DNA from: Calliopum simillimum
Lineage: Eukaryota > Arthropoda > Insecta > Diptera > Lauxaniidae
Direction of reading: 5' to 3'
Assembly: GCA_951812925.1 (NCBI GenBank)
Contig: OX638369.1
Coordinates: 48,727,061-48,791,060 of the forward strand
DNA: 64,000 nt
Part shown: one piece after another, positions 35,319 to 46,790 of the stretch
How positions within the stretch are numbered: position 1 is the first letter of the stretch
Layout: every line of letters starts with the position of its first letter
Notes under the pieces: generated by a model
What the model was told of the DNA's origin: nothing
The model's input: only the letters and a program-made list of their open reading frames with translations
Database searches by the model: none
Translations under genes and position numbers: made by a program

Positions 35319-38300
35319 TGTCCCATTCCCAACGTAATGCAGACCCCACCAGTTGGAGGCAACTTAAGTGCCTCCAAATCAACCTCCACCGGGCAGCAGC
35401 AGCTTCCTACAGGCTCAGCGCCATGGTGGACGAAAAGTGTCTGGCTTTCGTAGCCATCCAGGAGCCATGGGCTTCTAAAGGCCTCGTAAATGGCCTTTCG
35501 ACAAAAACATGTAAGTTGGTCTACGATAGTAATGTCGACCGTCCGCGGGCGGCTATCTTAATCAATAAACACTTTAAATTTCTTCCCATTTCAGAGCTCA
35601 TCCAAAGAGACCTGGTGGCGGTGCAGGCAGAGGTGCCTAGTGCCAGAGGGAAGAAGAACATCGTCTTGGCGTCACTCTACCTTCCGGGCGACTCGGAGGA
35701 GGCGGTAACAAATGAGCTAAAGCAGCTCACGGAATACTGCCATAGCAAAAACCTCCAGTGGGTGGTGTGCTGCGACGCCAACGCGCATCATACGGTATGG
35801 GGCAGCACAAACACAAACAAACGAGGTGAGTCCATCTTTGATTTCATTACTACAAAAAACTTAGTGGTAGCAAACAGGGGGAATGAACCCACATTTGTAA
35901 ATGTCGTTAGGAGAGAGGTTTTAGATCTTACCCTATCTAGTACTTTTATTTCTAATAACATCTCTGACTGGAGAGTGCTGGATGAAGTCTCCTTGTCGGA
36001 TCATCGTTACATAAGCTTTGATCTGAAGGGAGATACAGAAGACACTTTTGCGGTTAGAGATGTTAAGAGAACCAACTGGTCTCTTTATACATTCCATTTA
36101 GAGCAAAACATTGAATGCCTGAGTGGGAAAATAACTAACTCACAAGAATTAGATCAAGTAGTTAACACAATCACAAACAGTATTACTGATGCTTTCGAGA
36201 AAAGCTGCACACCAAAAGTTAAAAAACGTTCTCGCAACGTACCCTGGTGGAGCGGGGAGCTGGATAAGCTGCGGCTGAAAACTCGACAACTCTTTAATAG
36301 GGCTAAATCCAACGGGGATTGGGCAGCATATAGAATTGCCCTAACAGACTACAACAAGGAGCTGAGAAGGTCAAAAAGGGCATCATGGAGAGAGTACTGT
36401 GAGGGGATTGAGTTACTCCCAACAGCTACAAGGCTCCAAAAGTCCTTTATAAAAGACCACTCAAACGGCCTTTCAACACTTAAAAGGGCAAATGGGGATT
36501 ATACGGAAAGCCCGGAGGAAACTGGACAGCTATTACTGGACACACATTTCCCAGGCTGTGTTAGGTGCGAAGAGTCCTGCGAACCAACCAGAGATACAAA
36601 ATTCCTGGTGGCTACCAGACGGAACTTCTCCTTAGCCCGTAAAATTTTTACCATTGAAAAAGTTAAATGGGCAGTCTCCACTTTTAACCCATTTAAATCT
36701 CCTGGGGCGGATAATATTCAACCTTGCCTATTGCAGAAAGGTATAGATATACTGGCACCTACTCTAACTAATATCTTTAGGCTAAGCCTAGAACTAGGAA
36801 TAGTACCTGAAGATTGGACTAGAGCCCGAGTTGCTTTTATTCCTAAAGCAGGCAAAAAGGCGGACCACACGCCCAAAGCCTATCGGCCTATAAGTCTAAC
36901 CTCATTTCTTCTAAAAACAATGGAGAAAATTTTAGATCAGTATCTTAGAAGTGTGTACCTTGAGGCTGCACCTCTACACCCTGAACAATATGCCTACCAA
37001 TCGGGTAAATCGACTGAAACCGCCATACATAGCCTCACGACTAAAATTGAGAAGGCTTTAGGGGACAAGGAAATAGCACTCTGTTCATCTATTGACATAC
37101 AGGGAGCTTTTGACAACACGACTTTTAAGTCAATTGAGGAATCACTGATCAGGAAGGGAATACCCAAAATGATCATTGATTGGGTCCTCAACATGCTTAA
37201 AAATAGGACAATCATCTATGAAGCGGGCACAGAAAGGTTAACTGTAAGGACAACTAAAGGTTGCCCCCAGGGAGGTGTACTGTCACCGCTCTTATGGATT
37301 CTAGTCATCGACGAACTACTAGAAATTCTCGATGATCACAAATTCGAGGTCCAGGGCTTTGCTGACGATCTGATTATTATGGTTAGAGGCAAGTTTGACT
37401 CTACCGTAACTGAACGAATGCAACTAGCTCTCAACTTAGCTCTAGGCTGGTGTCGAGAGAAAGGACTCGAGATTAACCCTAGTAAAACCACACTGGTGCC
37501 CTTTACCCGGAAGAGGAAGCTAAACTTGAAAGCTTTAAATCTGGGGGGAAAGGTACTAACGGTTTCCGAGGAGATGAAATATCTAGGAGTAATTCTAGAT
37601 AAGAGTCTAACTTGGAATAGTCATCTATCATACATCACAAATAAAGCCTTAAGAATAACATATGCTTGTCAAAGGCTATATGGTAAAACATGGGGACTAC
37701 GGCCAAAAATGATGGCATGGTCCTATAAAACTATCACCGTACCAATGATCACTTATGCTGCATTAGCATGGTGGCCGAAGGTTGACCAAGTAGGGGCTCA
37801 GAATGAACTAAACAGGATCTTCAGAATAGCCTGCTTGGGTATTACAGGGGCACTAAAGACGTGCCCGACAGTAGCTCTAGGCATGCTCACGGGTCTCACC
37901 CCTCTTCACCTTATGGTTAAGAAAGAAGCAGCCTGTGCGGCCCTCAGACTACCTCATTTACAACAACTTAAAGAAGGCAATCTAACAGGGCATGTCAAGA
38001 TCCTGGATATATTCTGGGACACGCCATGCCGTTCGGTCTCCGATAAGATAAGTAAAAAATTTGTTTTCTCTAGAACATTCAAAGTGGTAATCAATGACCG
38101 CGCTGAATGGAAGAGGAAGGACATAAATGTAAAACAGGGCTCACAGGTATGGTTCACTGACGGGTCCAAAATGGAAGATGGCAGCGCGGGAGCTGGAGTT
38201 GTGGGACCAAGATTCCAGAAAGCAGTTGCAATGGGAAAAACAGCTTCTATTTTTCAGGCGGAGGTCCACGCTTTAGAGTTATGTGCTAGAGAATGTCTAA

Positions 38301-38968
38301 GAAGGGGCACTTCCGGCACCGACATATACATTTACTCGGACAGCCAAGCAACTCTAAAATCACTAATGGCTTTTTCAATGCACTCCAAGCTTGTCTGGGA
38401 GTGTTTTGAACTTCTTCAAGCCCTAGCCAGGAGGAATGAAGTTACTCTAGTTTGGATACCAGGTCACGAGGGGCATGAAGGCAACGAAAGGGCAGACTGC
38501 TTGGCCAAGAGGGGCGCACTCAATACTTTCATAGGCCCAGAACCCTTCTGCGGGGTAAACAACAGTTTTAAAAATAACTTAATACGCGAATGGGAAAAGG
38601 AAAGCCTCTCCGATCACTGGAGAGCCAAAGAAGGTATGCGACAGGCGAAGAGGCTGATTGATCCAAAACAAGTTAAGGCTGAAGCTGTTCTAAATCTCAG
38701 CAGAAAAGATATAAAAACGTACAGTGAAATAATGACAGGTCACTGTAAACTTAATTATCACCTAAAAAAGATGGGTTTGGTAGACGATGACTCCTGTAGA
38801 CTCTGCTTAGAGGACTTGGAAACAGCAGAGCATGTACTATGTGCATGCCCTGCTGCGTTTAGACGCAGAATTAAGTATCTAGGAGCTGAGATTTTAGATC
38901 CAGGTGACATAGGTAAAATTAATCCCATAGCAGTAACAAGATTTATAGATAGTCTGGAACTGTTTTGA
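35318..38968 (+). CDS. LINE ORF2: endonuclease-reverse transcriptase-RNase H (1216 aa)
   Basis: Makes the nick and copies the element RNA at the target. Residues ~15-235 are an APE-type endonuclease (LQINLHRA, IQEPW, CCDANAHH, SDHRYISFDL). Residues ~460-740 are reverse transcriptase (IPKAGKKADHTPKAYRPISL, SIDIQGAFDNTTF, GCPQGGVLSPLLW, and the catalytic FADD at ~680). Residues ~940-1065 are RNase H with a full set of acidic residues (FTDGSKMEDG, EVHALELC, YSDSQATLKS, GNERADCLAKRG). Near the C-terminus is a CCHC knuckle, CRLCLEDLETAEHVLCAC. No stop or frameshift is seen. The start ATG overlaps the ORF1 stop in the pentamer TAATG (35316-35320), a stop-restart arrangement known from SART1-type LINEs. 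Confidence 0.95.
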   Translation: MSHSQRNADPTSWRQLKCLQINLHRAAAASYRLSAMVDEKCLAFVAIQEPWASKGLVNGLSTKTCKLVYDSNVDRPRAAILINKHFKFLPISELIQRDLVAVQAEVPSARGKKNIVLASLYLPGDSEEAVTNELKQLTEYCHSKNLQWVVCCDANAHHTVWGSTNTNKRGESIFDFITTKNLVVANRGNEPTFVNVVRREVLDLTLSSTFISNNISDWRVLDEVSLSDHRYISFDLKGDTEDTFAVRDVKRTNWSLYTFHLEQNIECLSGKITNSQELDQVVNTITNSITDAFEKSCTPKVKKRSRNVPWWSGELDKLRLKTRQLFNRAKSNGDWAAYRIALTDYNKELRRSKRASWREYCEGIELLPTATRLQKSFIKDHSNGLSTLKRANGDYTESPEETGQLLLDTHFPGCVRCEESCEPTRDTKFLVATRRNFSLARKIFTIEKVKWAVSTFNPFKSPGADNIQPCLLQKGIDILAPTLTNIFRLSLELGIVPEDWTRARVAFIPKAGKKADHTPKAYRPISLTSFLLKTMEKILDQYLRSVYLEAAPLHPEQYAYQSGKSTETAIHSLTTKIEKALGDKEIALCSSIDIQGAFDNTTFKSIEESLIRKGIPKMIIDWVLNMLKNRTIIYEAGTERLTVRTTKGCPQGGVLSPLLWILVIDELLEILDDHKFEVQGFADDLIIMVRGKFDSTVTERMQLALNLALGWCREKGLEINPSKTTLVPFTRKRKLNLKALNLGGKVLTVSEEMKYLGVILDKSLTWNSHLSYITNKALRITYACQRLYGKTWGLRPKMMAWSYKTITVPMITYAALAWWPKVDQVGAQNELNRIFRIACLGITGALKTCPTVALGMLTGLTPLHLMVKKEAACAALRLPHLQQLKEGNLTGHVKILDIFWDTPCRSVSDKISKKFVFSRTFKVVINDRAEWKRKDINVKQGSQVWFTDGSKMEDGSAGAGVVGPRFQKAVAMGKTASIFQAEVHALELCARECLRRGTSGTDIYIYSDSQATLKSLMAFSMHSKLVWECFELLQALARRNEVTLVWIPGHEGHEGNERADCLAKRGALNTFIGPEPFCGVNNSFKNNLIREWEKESLSDHWRAKEGMRQAKRLIDPKQVKAEAVLNLSRKDIKTYSEIMTGHCKLNYHLKKMGLVDDDSCRLCLEDLETAEHVLCACPAAFRRRIKYLGAEILDPGDIGKINPIAVTRFIDSLELF

Positions 38969-39054
38969 TTAGGGAAAGAGGCTGTACAAAAGATCTTTCA
39001 GGTCGCAGTACAATCTAGAGCCTTTTAAAATAATAATAAAAAAATCCTCCACGT

Positions 39055-39369
39055 AAACGTATGCCCTGCTCTAGAGACCACCTATATGACATGTTTAGTC
39101 GAATGCGCCTTTTTAACGAGGAGCATTGAAAGCCTGAATGCGAGAACCATTTAATAAACCACTCTTATCTAGATGTAGTGCCTTAAGAGACTGTCCAGAA
39201 CAAAACTGCTAAAATATCTGTCACCTGGTTAGTCTAGGCTGTCCACTAGGGTGCAGCAAGAGTAAAAAAAAAAAAATAGAAAGTGTATCAAAAATTATCA
39301 TTGAGAAAGTTCTTAATACAGAGACTGCAAAAATTAAGTTTTGATCAAAACCCTCAAAAATATGTGGTC
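39055..39369. other. short gene-free flank
   Basis: AT-rich flank between the LINE and the next foldback. CACTAGGGTG at 39244 resembles an inverted ACTAGGGTG near 40680 and may be part of the foldback's original end. Confidence 0.4.
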
Positions 39370-40705
39370 CATAAAGTGAGTCATACGAATTTCGATGTTT
39401 TTTGGTTGGAAATTTCAAGTAATTTTCGTTCTATTCAACAGTAATTTCGAGCTGTCTGGAAAATTTTAAATTTTCCGGGAAAAAGCGGAAAAATTGTTCT
39501 GCATAGCTTAGCTTATTTATTCAGCCAGACGAATCCGCGGGAAAAGTTAGCGATGAAATCTTTTAACGCAGGAGTTTCGAACTAGTTTCGAGCTGACCTT
39601 GAATGAAGTGTTTTCCGGAAAACCATAAATTTCCTTGAAAAATCCCAAAAAAATTTTGAAGGGCTTGCTAAGTGTTTCCAGCCAGACGAACCCATGTGAA
39701 TATTTGGCGATCATATCATTTGACACACGAATTTTGACCTAGTTTTGAGCTCATCAAAAACGAAAAGTGTTTTCGGGAAAACCTCAAACTTTCCCGGAAA
39801 ATCACAAAAAACATTTTTTTATGGCGGTGCCATGACTTAATCCCCACGGACATAATCCCCATTTCGTAAATGTGTGTTGTGTCAACAAATCATTGGATAT
39901 ATATCAGACTGATCCGCGACCAAAGGCCGCAACGAAGCCGTTGTAGGATTTTTTGAGTTTTAAATCCTGAGCTGCGGCTGTTGTCAATAACAGAATTAAG
40001 CGTTAGGAAATATCGGGCTATCCGAAAAACTTTCGTTTTTTCGCAAATGGGGATTTAGTCCGAATAATTTGCGGACATAACACCCATTTACGAAATGGAG
40101 ATTATGTCATGGCACCGTCATAAAAAAAAGGTTTTTTGGGATTTTCCGGGAAAGTTTGGGGTTTCCCGGGTTTTCGTTTTTGATGAGCTCGAAACTAGCT
40201 GATTGCCAAATATTCTTAAGGGGTCGTCTGGCTGAAAAATAAAGCAAGCCCTAAAAAAATGTTTGGGGATTTTCCGGGAAACTTAAAATTTTCCGGAAAA
40301 CACTTCATTCAAGGTCGAAACTAGCTCGAAATTTCTGCGTTAAAAGATTTCATCGCTAACTCTTCCCGCGGTTTCGTCTGGCTGAAAAAAATAAAACTAT
40401 CCATGAAAAAAGTTTTTTTGGATTTTCCGAGAAAATTGGGAGTTTTCGGGATAATCATCTTAGCTCAAAATTAGGTCGAAACTTGCTCGAAATTCCTGCG
40501 TTAAAAGATTTCATCGCTAACTATTCCCGCGGATTCATCTGGCTGCAAAATTAAACTATGCTATGCAGAACAATTTTTCTCTTTTCCGAAAAATAGAAAA
40601 TTTCCCAGACAGCTCGAAATTACTGCTGAAAAGCTCGAAAATAGCTCAAAATTTCCAACCAAAAATCAACGAAATTCGTCACCCTAGTATTGCTCACTTT
40701 ATGCA
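39370..40705. repeat. 1.3-kb foldback element
   Basis: The left arm (39370 to ~39893) and right arm (~40075 to 40705) are imperfect reverse complements. Shared blocks are CATAAAGTGAG, TTTTGGTTGGAAATTT, GCGATGAAATCTTTTAACGC, TCTGGCTGAAAA, TTTTCCGG and, next to the loop, GGTGCCATGAC with CCCATTT(C/A)G(T)AAAT. The arms contain several diverged copies of a ~150-base unit built around TTTCCGGGAAA and CTCGAAA, so there is tandem repetition within the inverted repeat. The loop is ~180 bases. Non-coding. Confidence 0.75.
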
Positions 40706-42676
40706 GCTAAAAATATGGCCCGCCCGGAGCATGAATAAAGATCTAAACGACAACAATCACTGTTTTTTCAGATTTTTTATAACTTATCTCAAAAACTACG
40801 AAATTATTGGTACTATTACTTTAAAAAGGATTGATTTTCAAAATTTTTATTTTTTTCTCATTGCTCCACAGAGAAGTTTACCCTCTGGAAGTCCCGGAAG
40901 AATGTATGACTGACCTTGAGTTGAATATTCGAGTCCAATGTCTGACGTTTAAATTCTGAAGCTAAATTTTAACCATCACGTAAGTACTTACATGTTACTC
41001 TCTTAAAGTAGCTTACCATGGCCATTTCTTTAATCAACTAGTCGAGAGTATTGTTTGCAGATTATGTTCTTATAATAATGTCCACTTACCGATTATAAAA
41101 CTCGCTGATAAAATGCAATCTCAAACGGGATATTAAAATTGTTAACATATTTCTTCATTTATTGAAAAATCTGCGCTCCTTTTAAACTTAGTAATAGCTT
41201 AGCAAAGCTTTTAAAAAACTTTGTTTCGCGATTCACAACATTAAAATGCCCGCTTTGTGTTAAGCTCAACGAGCGATTATGCGAACTTTTTAAATTATGA
41301 GAAATAACGAAGTTCTTCAAGTTATTAAAACCTGAGAATGAGACTTTTCAATCTTGGAAAGAGTTTTTCGTTTCAGTAAAGTAAGTAAATCCACTGTGAA
41401 AGTTTTTCAAAGTCTATGCCTCTGAAGTGAAAGGAAGAAATCTTAGAAGATAGCGAGAGTAGAAGTTGGATTTTTTTTTTTTTTTTTAATATAACAACAA
41501 AAACTAGAAACGCTGTTCAAAAGTGCAAAAAGTCACCGCCAACGACGCCAAATGTCATTTTCAGTTTACATCCTACGCCAGAGGCATTGCATTTGACTTT
41601 CTTCACTCATGTTTATGCTTTTGATGCTGCTCCAAATAATGATGATGATGGGAGCAACAATGGAATCCTTGACAATAAATGGCATGGTATTGTCAATGCC
41701 TTTGTTTTTTCCGCTAAAATAAAACATTCTGACAGCTGCAAATTTCTATTTGAATTCATTTTTGCACATTGGGAAATTACTTTTTGCAGAAGTTTGTCCT
41801 GCATTTCAGAGCAGCTTTGATCATTAATACATACGAGTGCATGGAAAAAAAAAATCAAATGTTCATGGTGAAAACTCTTCAAGAAAATGGTACCATTGTG
41901 TGAGCATCTTCACTAGTAAATTTAAGCTCAATTCTTTAGAATTTAGAAGCAAATATTCAAGAGTTTTTTTTTCCAGAAATAACAGTCAATAATATAGAAC
42001 GGGGCCTCTAGAGATTTAAGACAGTTGAAAAAATCTGGTATTGTTGGTTAGCTTAGAATAAGTGCAAAACAATCTTAAAACAAAACGTATTCCGCGATTA
42101 GGCTATGAACTTTTTACGAGTGCTGCAAATGCAATGCTCAGCATAAATGCACATTACCATTGACATTTCGTTCCCTCTCAGCCATAACCATAAGCCATAA
42201 ACTTTTGTTAATTTATATTTTTTATCGAAAAATTGTCAGAGGCCTTCTCTGAATGTTTTGCCAAGTTTTTTACAAAGATCTAAAAAAATGCACATGGTTC
42301 AAGCTGGGAAGGGACGATTATTCATTAGGTTTAGCGCTCTGCAGGGCTATTTATTATTTAGAAACTTTGACTACCTCCGAGATAACAGTCATATAGAAAC
42401 ATCCCAAGTGTAAATTTCCCACCTAAAATACACGATATATACACAACTATAAAACTAACTGAGAATAAAATTCCATGCAAGCAAAGTTTTTAAAATACTG
42501 TAGTGTACATAGTTAAGAGCGAACCCAGACCAAGACGCAGATCATAGCAGTCTTGGTCTTGAAAAAGTTTTTGAAGATAGTAAAGTATTCAAAAATCCCA
42601 AACCTTATTTTTTCAAAAGTCTATTAAGATGTCAAACTTTGAACTGAATGATGATTTTTTTTACACACCTATTACA
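40706..42676. other. gene-free AT-rich DNA
   Basis: No gene supported. ORFs of 77 and 89 codons on opposite strands at 41587-41882 have no motif. There is poly-T at 41471-41487 and a short GAT-repeat at 41637-41650. Confidence 0.45.
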
Positions 42677-43951
42677 CTGTTCGACAATTTCTAACTTTTT
42701 TTAAAACACATTAGAAATTCCAAAAAATAATTAAAGTAGACGTTAAAAAAAATACCCGTGTCTCGTGGTTTTTCTCCAGCACGTCACATTTTTTTTTAAT
42801 CGATTTATGAATTTTTTTATCCACTGTACATGAAAAAACCAAAAACACCGCATTCTTATGTTAAATCGATGAATTTAACTATATGATCCTGACATCTGAG
42901 GTGTATCATGTGTTCAGCAAACTTATGCTAGATATTGCGAGAATATTTTTGTACAAAATTTTAACCCTGCTTAACCCCCATATGTGGGTAATTTTTGCCC
43001 TTTTCTTAAAAAGGTACAAAAATGACACCCAAACCAGGGAAATATTGAGTCAATATATGTATCAGAAATATTTGCTATAAGACTTCACTACTAGTTTCTA
43101 AACACGTAAAGGTAAAGATTTGAGCCCGAAACCAAAAAAAAAAATCGTTAAAATCAATAAGGACTTTTCACATTGCATATTAATTACATCCCTGACGCGC
43201 TTACTTTAAGTTTTAAGAATTTTTCGCCTTTGTTAACTCTAAGTGCAATTTTTTGTAGGATATTTTTGCAAAAATTTTTAACCCATTGTGGCTCAGTTTT
43301 AGAAAAAGGGGTCAAAAAGACCCATAAAAACAGGATATAATATGTTAATGTATTCTAGGAAAATGATCCTTGTGTGATTTTGATATGATCTTATAAGAAC
43401 GAGTTTTGTCGAGTTTTAGAGTTTTACAGTGGGGTGAAATTTGGAAAATATTTAATGTTAGAAGTGCTTACTGATTTTAACGATTTTCTTGCTTTCGGGA
43501 TAAAATTTTGCTTTTTTAGTGTTCAGCAACTAGTAGTGAAATTGCATAGCAAATATTTCTGTAGTACATACTGACTCAATATGCCCCTGTTATAGGTGTA
43601 ATTTTTTGTACATTTTTAAGTAAAGGGCAAAAATGACCGGCATGTGGAGGTTGTACAGGAATAAAATTTTCTACAAAAATATTCCCCGTAATATCCTGCA
43701 TAAGTTTTCTGAACACATAGTACAACTCAAATGTAAGGATCATATAGTTAAATTAATGGATCTAACACAAGAATGCGGTATTTTTGTTTTTTTCATATAC
43801 AGTAGATAAAAAAAACTTCAAAAATCGATTAAAAAAAAATGTGACGTGCTGGGAAAAAACCACGAGAAAAGGGTACTTTTTTTAACGTCTACTTTAAGAA
43901 TTTTTTGGATTTTCTCATTTGTTTTTTTTTTTTTTTTTTTGTGTCGAACAG
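42677..43951. repeat. 1.27-kb foldback element of a dispersed family
   Basis: The ends are CTGTTCGACA (42677) and TGTCGAACAG (ending 43951). Arms of ~430 bases are reverse complements: TTTTTAACGTCTACTTTAA, CACGTCACATTTTTTTTTAA, GATCCT(G)ACAT, CAAATATTTCT and others. The ~420-base centre contains AAAAACAGGATATAATATGT and AAGGGGTCAAAAAGACCC. Related copies are at 8925-9360 and ~55590-56300. No transposase. Confidence 0.75.
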
Positions 43952-44199
43952 AGTTATCTATAAATTAACAAGACTGAAAGTCTGGCAGTCTTGAAATTAT
44001 ATAAGCGTCTTAGTTTTGGTCCTGAAAAATTATAAAGACTCAAGACCCAGATTAATTTTGCTTATCACAAAGTAACATTATTTAATTTTTACCGTGTCAA
44101 AGGTATTATCATTAGTACTTCTGTTTTAAAAATTTTTTTCGGGACCATCAAATGTTCTCTGAAATGCCACAAACAGATGCTATTTATTTTATCGTTGAA

Positions 44200-45530
44200 A
44201 TTCCAAAAGTATCGCAAAATATTAAAGTATACATTGAAGAAATCGGTAAGAGTTCAAGTTTATGTAAAAACGTCCAAAATATCGGTAAATGTCCAAAAGT
44301 ATCGAAATACACCGAAGAAATCGGTAAAAGCCCAAATGTATCGAAAAACATCTAAAATATCGGCAAAAGTCTAAAAGTAAAGATTAACACCTAAAGTATA
44401 GGTAAAAGTCCAAATATAACGAAAAACATCCAAAATATCGGTAAAAGTCCAAAAGTTTCGAAAAATATTGAAAAACATCTAAAATATCGGTATAGGTCCA
44501 AAAATGTCGAAAAACATCCTAAAATCGGTAAAAGTCCAAAAGTATTGGAAAACATCGAAGAAATAATAATAATAATACTTGATTGTTATTATTATGAATA
44601 AGTGGCATTTTAAAGACTAAGTTCTTCTATGTGAACGATTCAAATCAATAAATACTATACATAAAAAAATCTTTAAAAGTCCAAATAAAGCGAAAAAGAT
44701 CCAATAAATCGAAAAGGTCCAAAAGTTTCGAAAAACATTGAAACACATCGAAGAAATCGGATAAAGTCCAAGTTTATTAGAAAACATCCTATAAATCGGT
44801 AACAGTTCAAGTACATATATCGAAAAACATCCAATACATATATCGAAAGAAGTTGAAAAGTTTTGAAAAATAGTGAAATAAAAAAAAATTTTCGAAAAAC
44901 AAGATATCCAAAAATGTCGAAAAACATGCTACAAATCGGTAAAAGCCCAAAATTATTGGAAAACATTGAAGAAATCGGTGAAAGTCCAAATACACATATC
45001 GAAAAGTATTCAATATATCGAAAAGGGTTCAAAAGTTTCTGAAAATTATTGAAACACAACGAAGAAATCGGTTAAGTCCAAGCTTATAGAAAAGCATCCA
45101 AAATATCGGTTAAAGTCCAAAAATTTGGAAAAACATCCTATATACCGGTAAAAGTCTGAAAGTTTTGAAAAATATTGAAACACATCGAAGAAATCGGTAA
45201 AAGTCTAAGTTTATCGAAAAACATCTAAAATATCGGTAAAATTACAAAAAAGAAATCGAAAAACATCCTATACATCGGTAAAAACTCAAAAGTTTTGAAA
45301 AATATTGAAACACATTGAAGAAATCGGTAAAAGTCTAACAACAAAACATCCAATATATCGAAACAAAATCAAAAGTTTCGAAAAATAGTGAAGTATGTTA
45401 ATCGAAGATATCGGTCAAAGTCCAAGTATTTCGAAAAACATCCTAAATATCGAAAAAAGTCAAAAAGAATTGAAAAATATTGAAAAACATGTAAAACATA
45501 GTTAAAAATCCAAAAATATTGAATATATTG
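44200..45530 (+). repeat. 39-bp minisatellite, degenerate
   Basis: ATCGGTAAAAGTCCAAAAGT followed by ATCGAAAAACATCCAAAAT recurs. In the first part the start ATCGGT is at 44242, 44281, 44320, 44359 and 44398, exactly 39 bases apart. Later copies vary, with extra ATTGAAAAACATC or CACATCGAAGAA segments. An AT-rich break lies at ~44565-44680. 39 bases equals 13 codons, so one frame gives a 13-residue repeat (IGKSPKVSKNIQN-like), but stops break it; I treat it as non-coding. Confidence 0.85.
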
Positions 45531-46790
45531 AGTTGGTATCACTGACGAAATCACCCTCATTCATTTTTGCTCTCATCAACAAAACAACAGCAAGAATAAA
45601 AAAAAAATAAATGAAAGAGACGGAAAAGACAACAACAACACATAACTCATGGCGCAGCAGCTATAGCGACTGAAATGCAAACGATAATTTTTATGCAAGC
45701 ATTGAATTTTTTTTTTTTTTCAACAACTTCATACTAAAAAAAAAAGGTTTATCTTATAAAAACCAAAAAAAATAAGTATACAATCCTGTTCCTTACTACA
45801 CGTAGAACGTTTAAAAAAAATTATTAAAATCGGTTCGGTATATTTTGCTCCAAATTGTGACATAGGGTTTTCATATAAGCAATTTATTTAAATAGTATAG
45901 ATGAAAATTTAGATGCCCAAAATCGAAATTTCGAGTATATACATACGTTTAATAAGTAAAGTTAATAAATAAGATGATTTATTTAATTGCTGCCATGAGG
46001 CTTGAGAATTAAGTACCATCAGGGTTAAATGTCAACAGATGTAACGAGTGTAACGTTCAGTTGCTATCGTCTCGTCACGTCTATTTTGGTAAGGGTTTTA
46101 AATTTAAAAGTTTTGAAAGAGTTAAAGGTTTGGCCAAATTCTTTCGTTTATTTTATTTTTAGACAATGTCAACTACACCTACACTTAGTTCTTTTTTTAG
46201 CAAATTTTATTTCAACGTTTTCCCTCGTTCAAATTTATTGTTTTTTCGACATGACAAGCTGATTATTTAACCTTTGTTTTAATGTTAAAGACGACCACAA
46301 AATGAATTAAAAATTTAGGTAAATGCCAAAAGATTCTACCGCGGGATGTTTCTTCTAAGTACTTTTTATGCTTTTTAAGTAATTAATTTCTTTCTTATAA
46401 TTATTTTTTTTTTTCTTTTCATTCTATTTTAAAAGTAAATAATTTGTTTATTTTTGGATTGATACTTTTCCATGTGAAAATAAGCATCAAAATGTTATCC
46501 TGCAGACGCACATTGTATGTCAATTAGTCGTTTATTCAGCTCAACCAGCTTTTAAGTGTAGTTTGAGCGCGTTTGAAAATTGATAAAATGGCTAGCTAAG
46601 AACATGAAGATTTTTATCAATTTATTCTTTAGTGATATTTGCATGTGCAAGTCTTTATACTGAGATTAATTTCGGAGGACACATTGCGAACATACCGATC
46701 TTTACCTAAAAGAATTTAATACAAGCTGGATTATTATATTCGAATGTACCCAGTTGAGAATATTATCATGGGTGACTGACTATATAGATT
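45531..46790. other. gene-free AT-rich DNA
   Basis: No gene supported. A 77-codon ORF at 46029-46262 has no motif. There are poly-T and poly-A tracts at 45708-45720 and 45738-45746. Confidence 0.45.

Larger units (their letters stand above)
33194..39054 (+). mobile_element. Loa-like LINE retrotransposon, full length
   Basis: The element spans 33205-39043 and is flanked by an 11-base direct repeat ATCCTCCACGT (33194-33204 and 39044-39054). It has a ~630-base 5' leader, ORF1, an ORF2 with endonuclease, reverse transcriptase and RNase H, a 75-base 3' UTR and a TAATAATAAAAAA tail. RNase H plus a DUF4780-like ORF1 places it in the I group, most like Loa-clade elements; clade assignment is by recollection of motifs. 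It is much more GC-rich than its surroundings. The intact target duplication shows a complete insertion. Confidence 0.93.

Noticed and set aside
44152..44355. 67-codon ORF with IGKSPKVSKN-type repeats
   Set aside because: It is one frame of the 39-bp minisatellite and is broken by stops and indels within a few copies.
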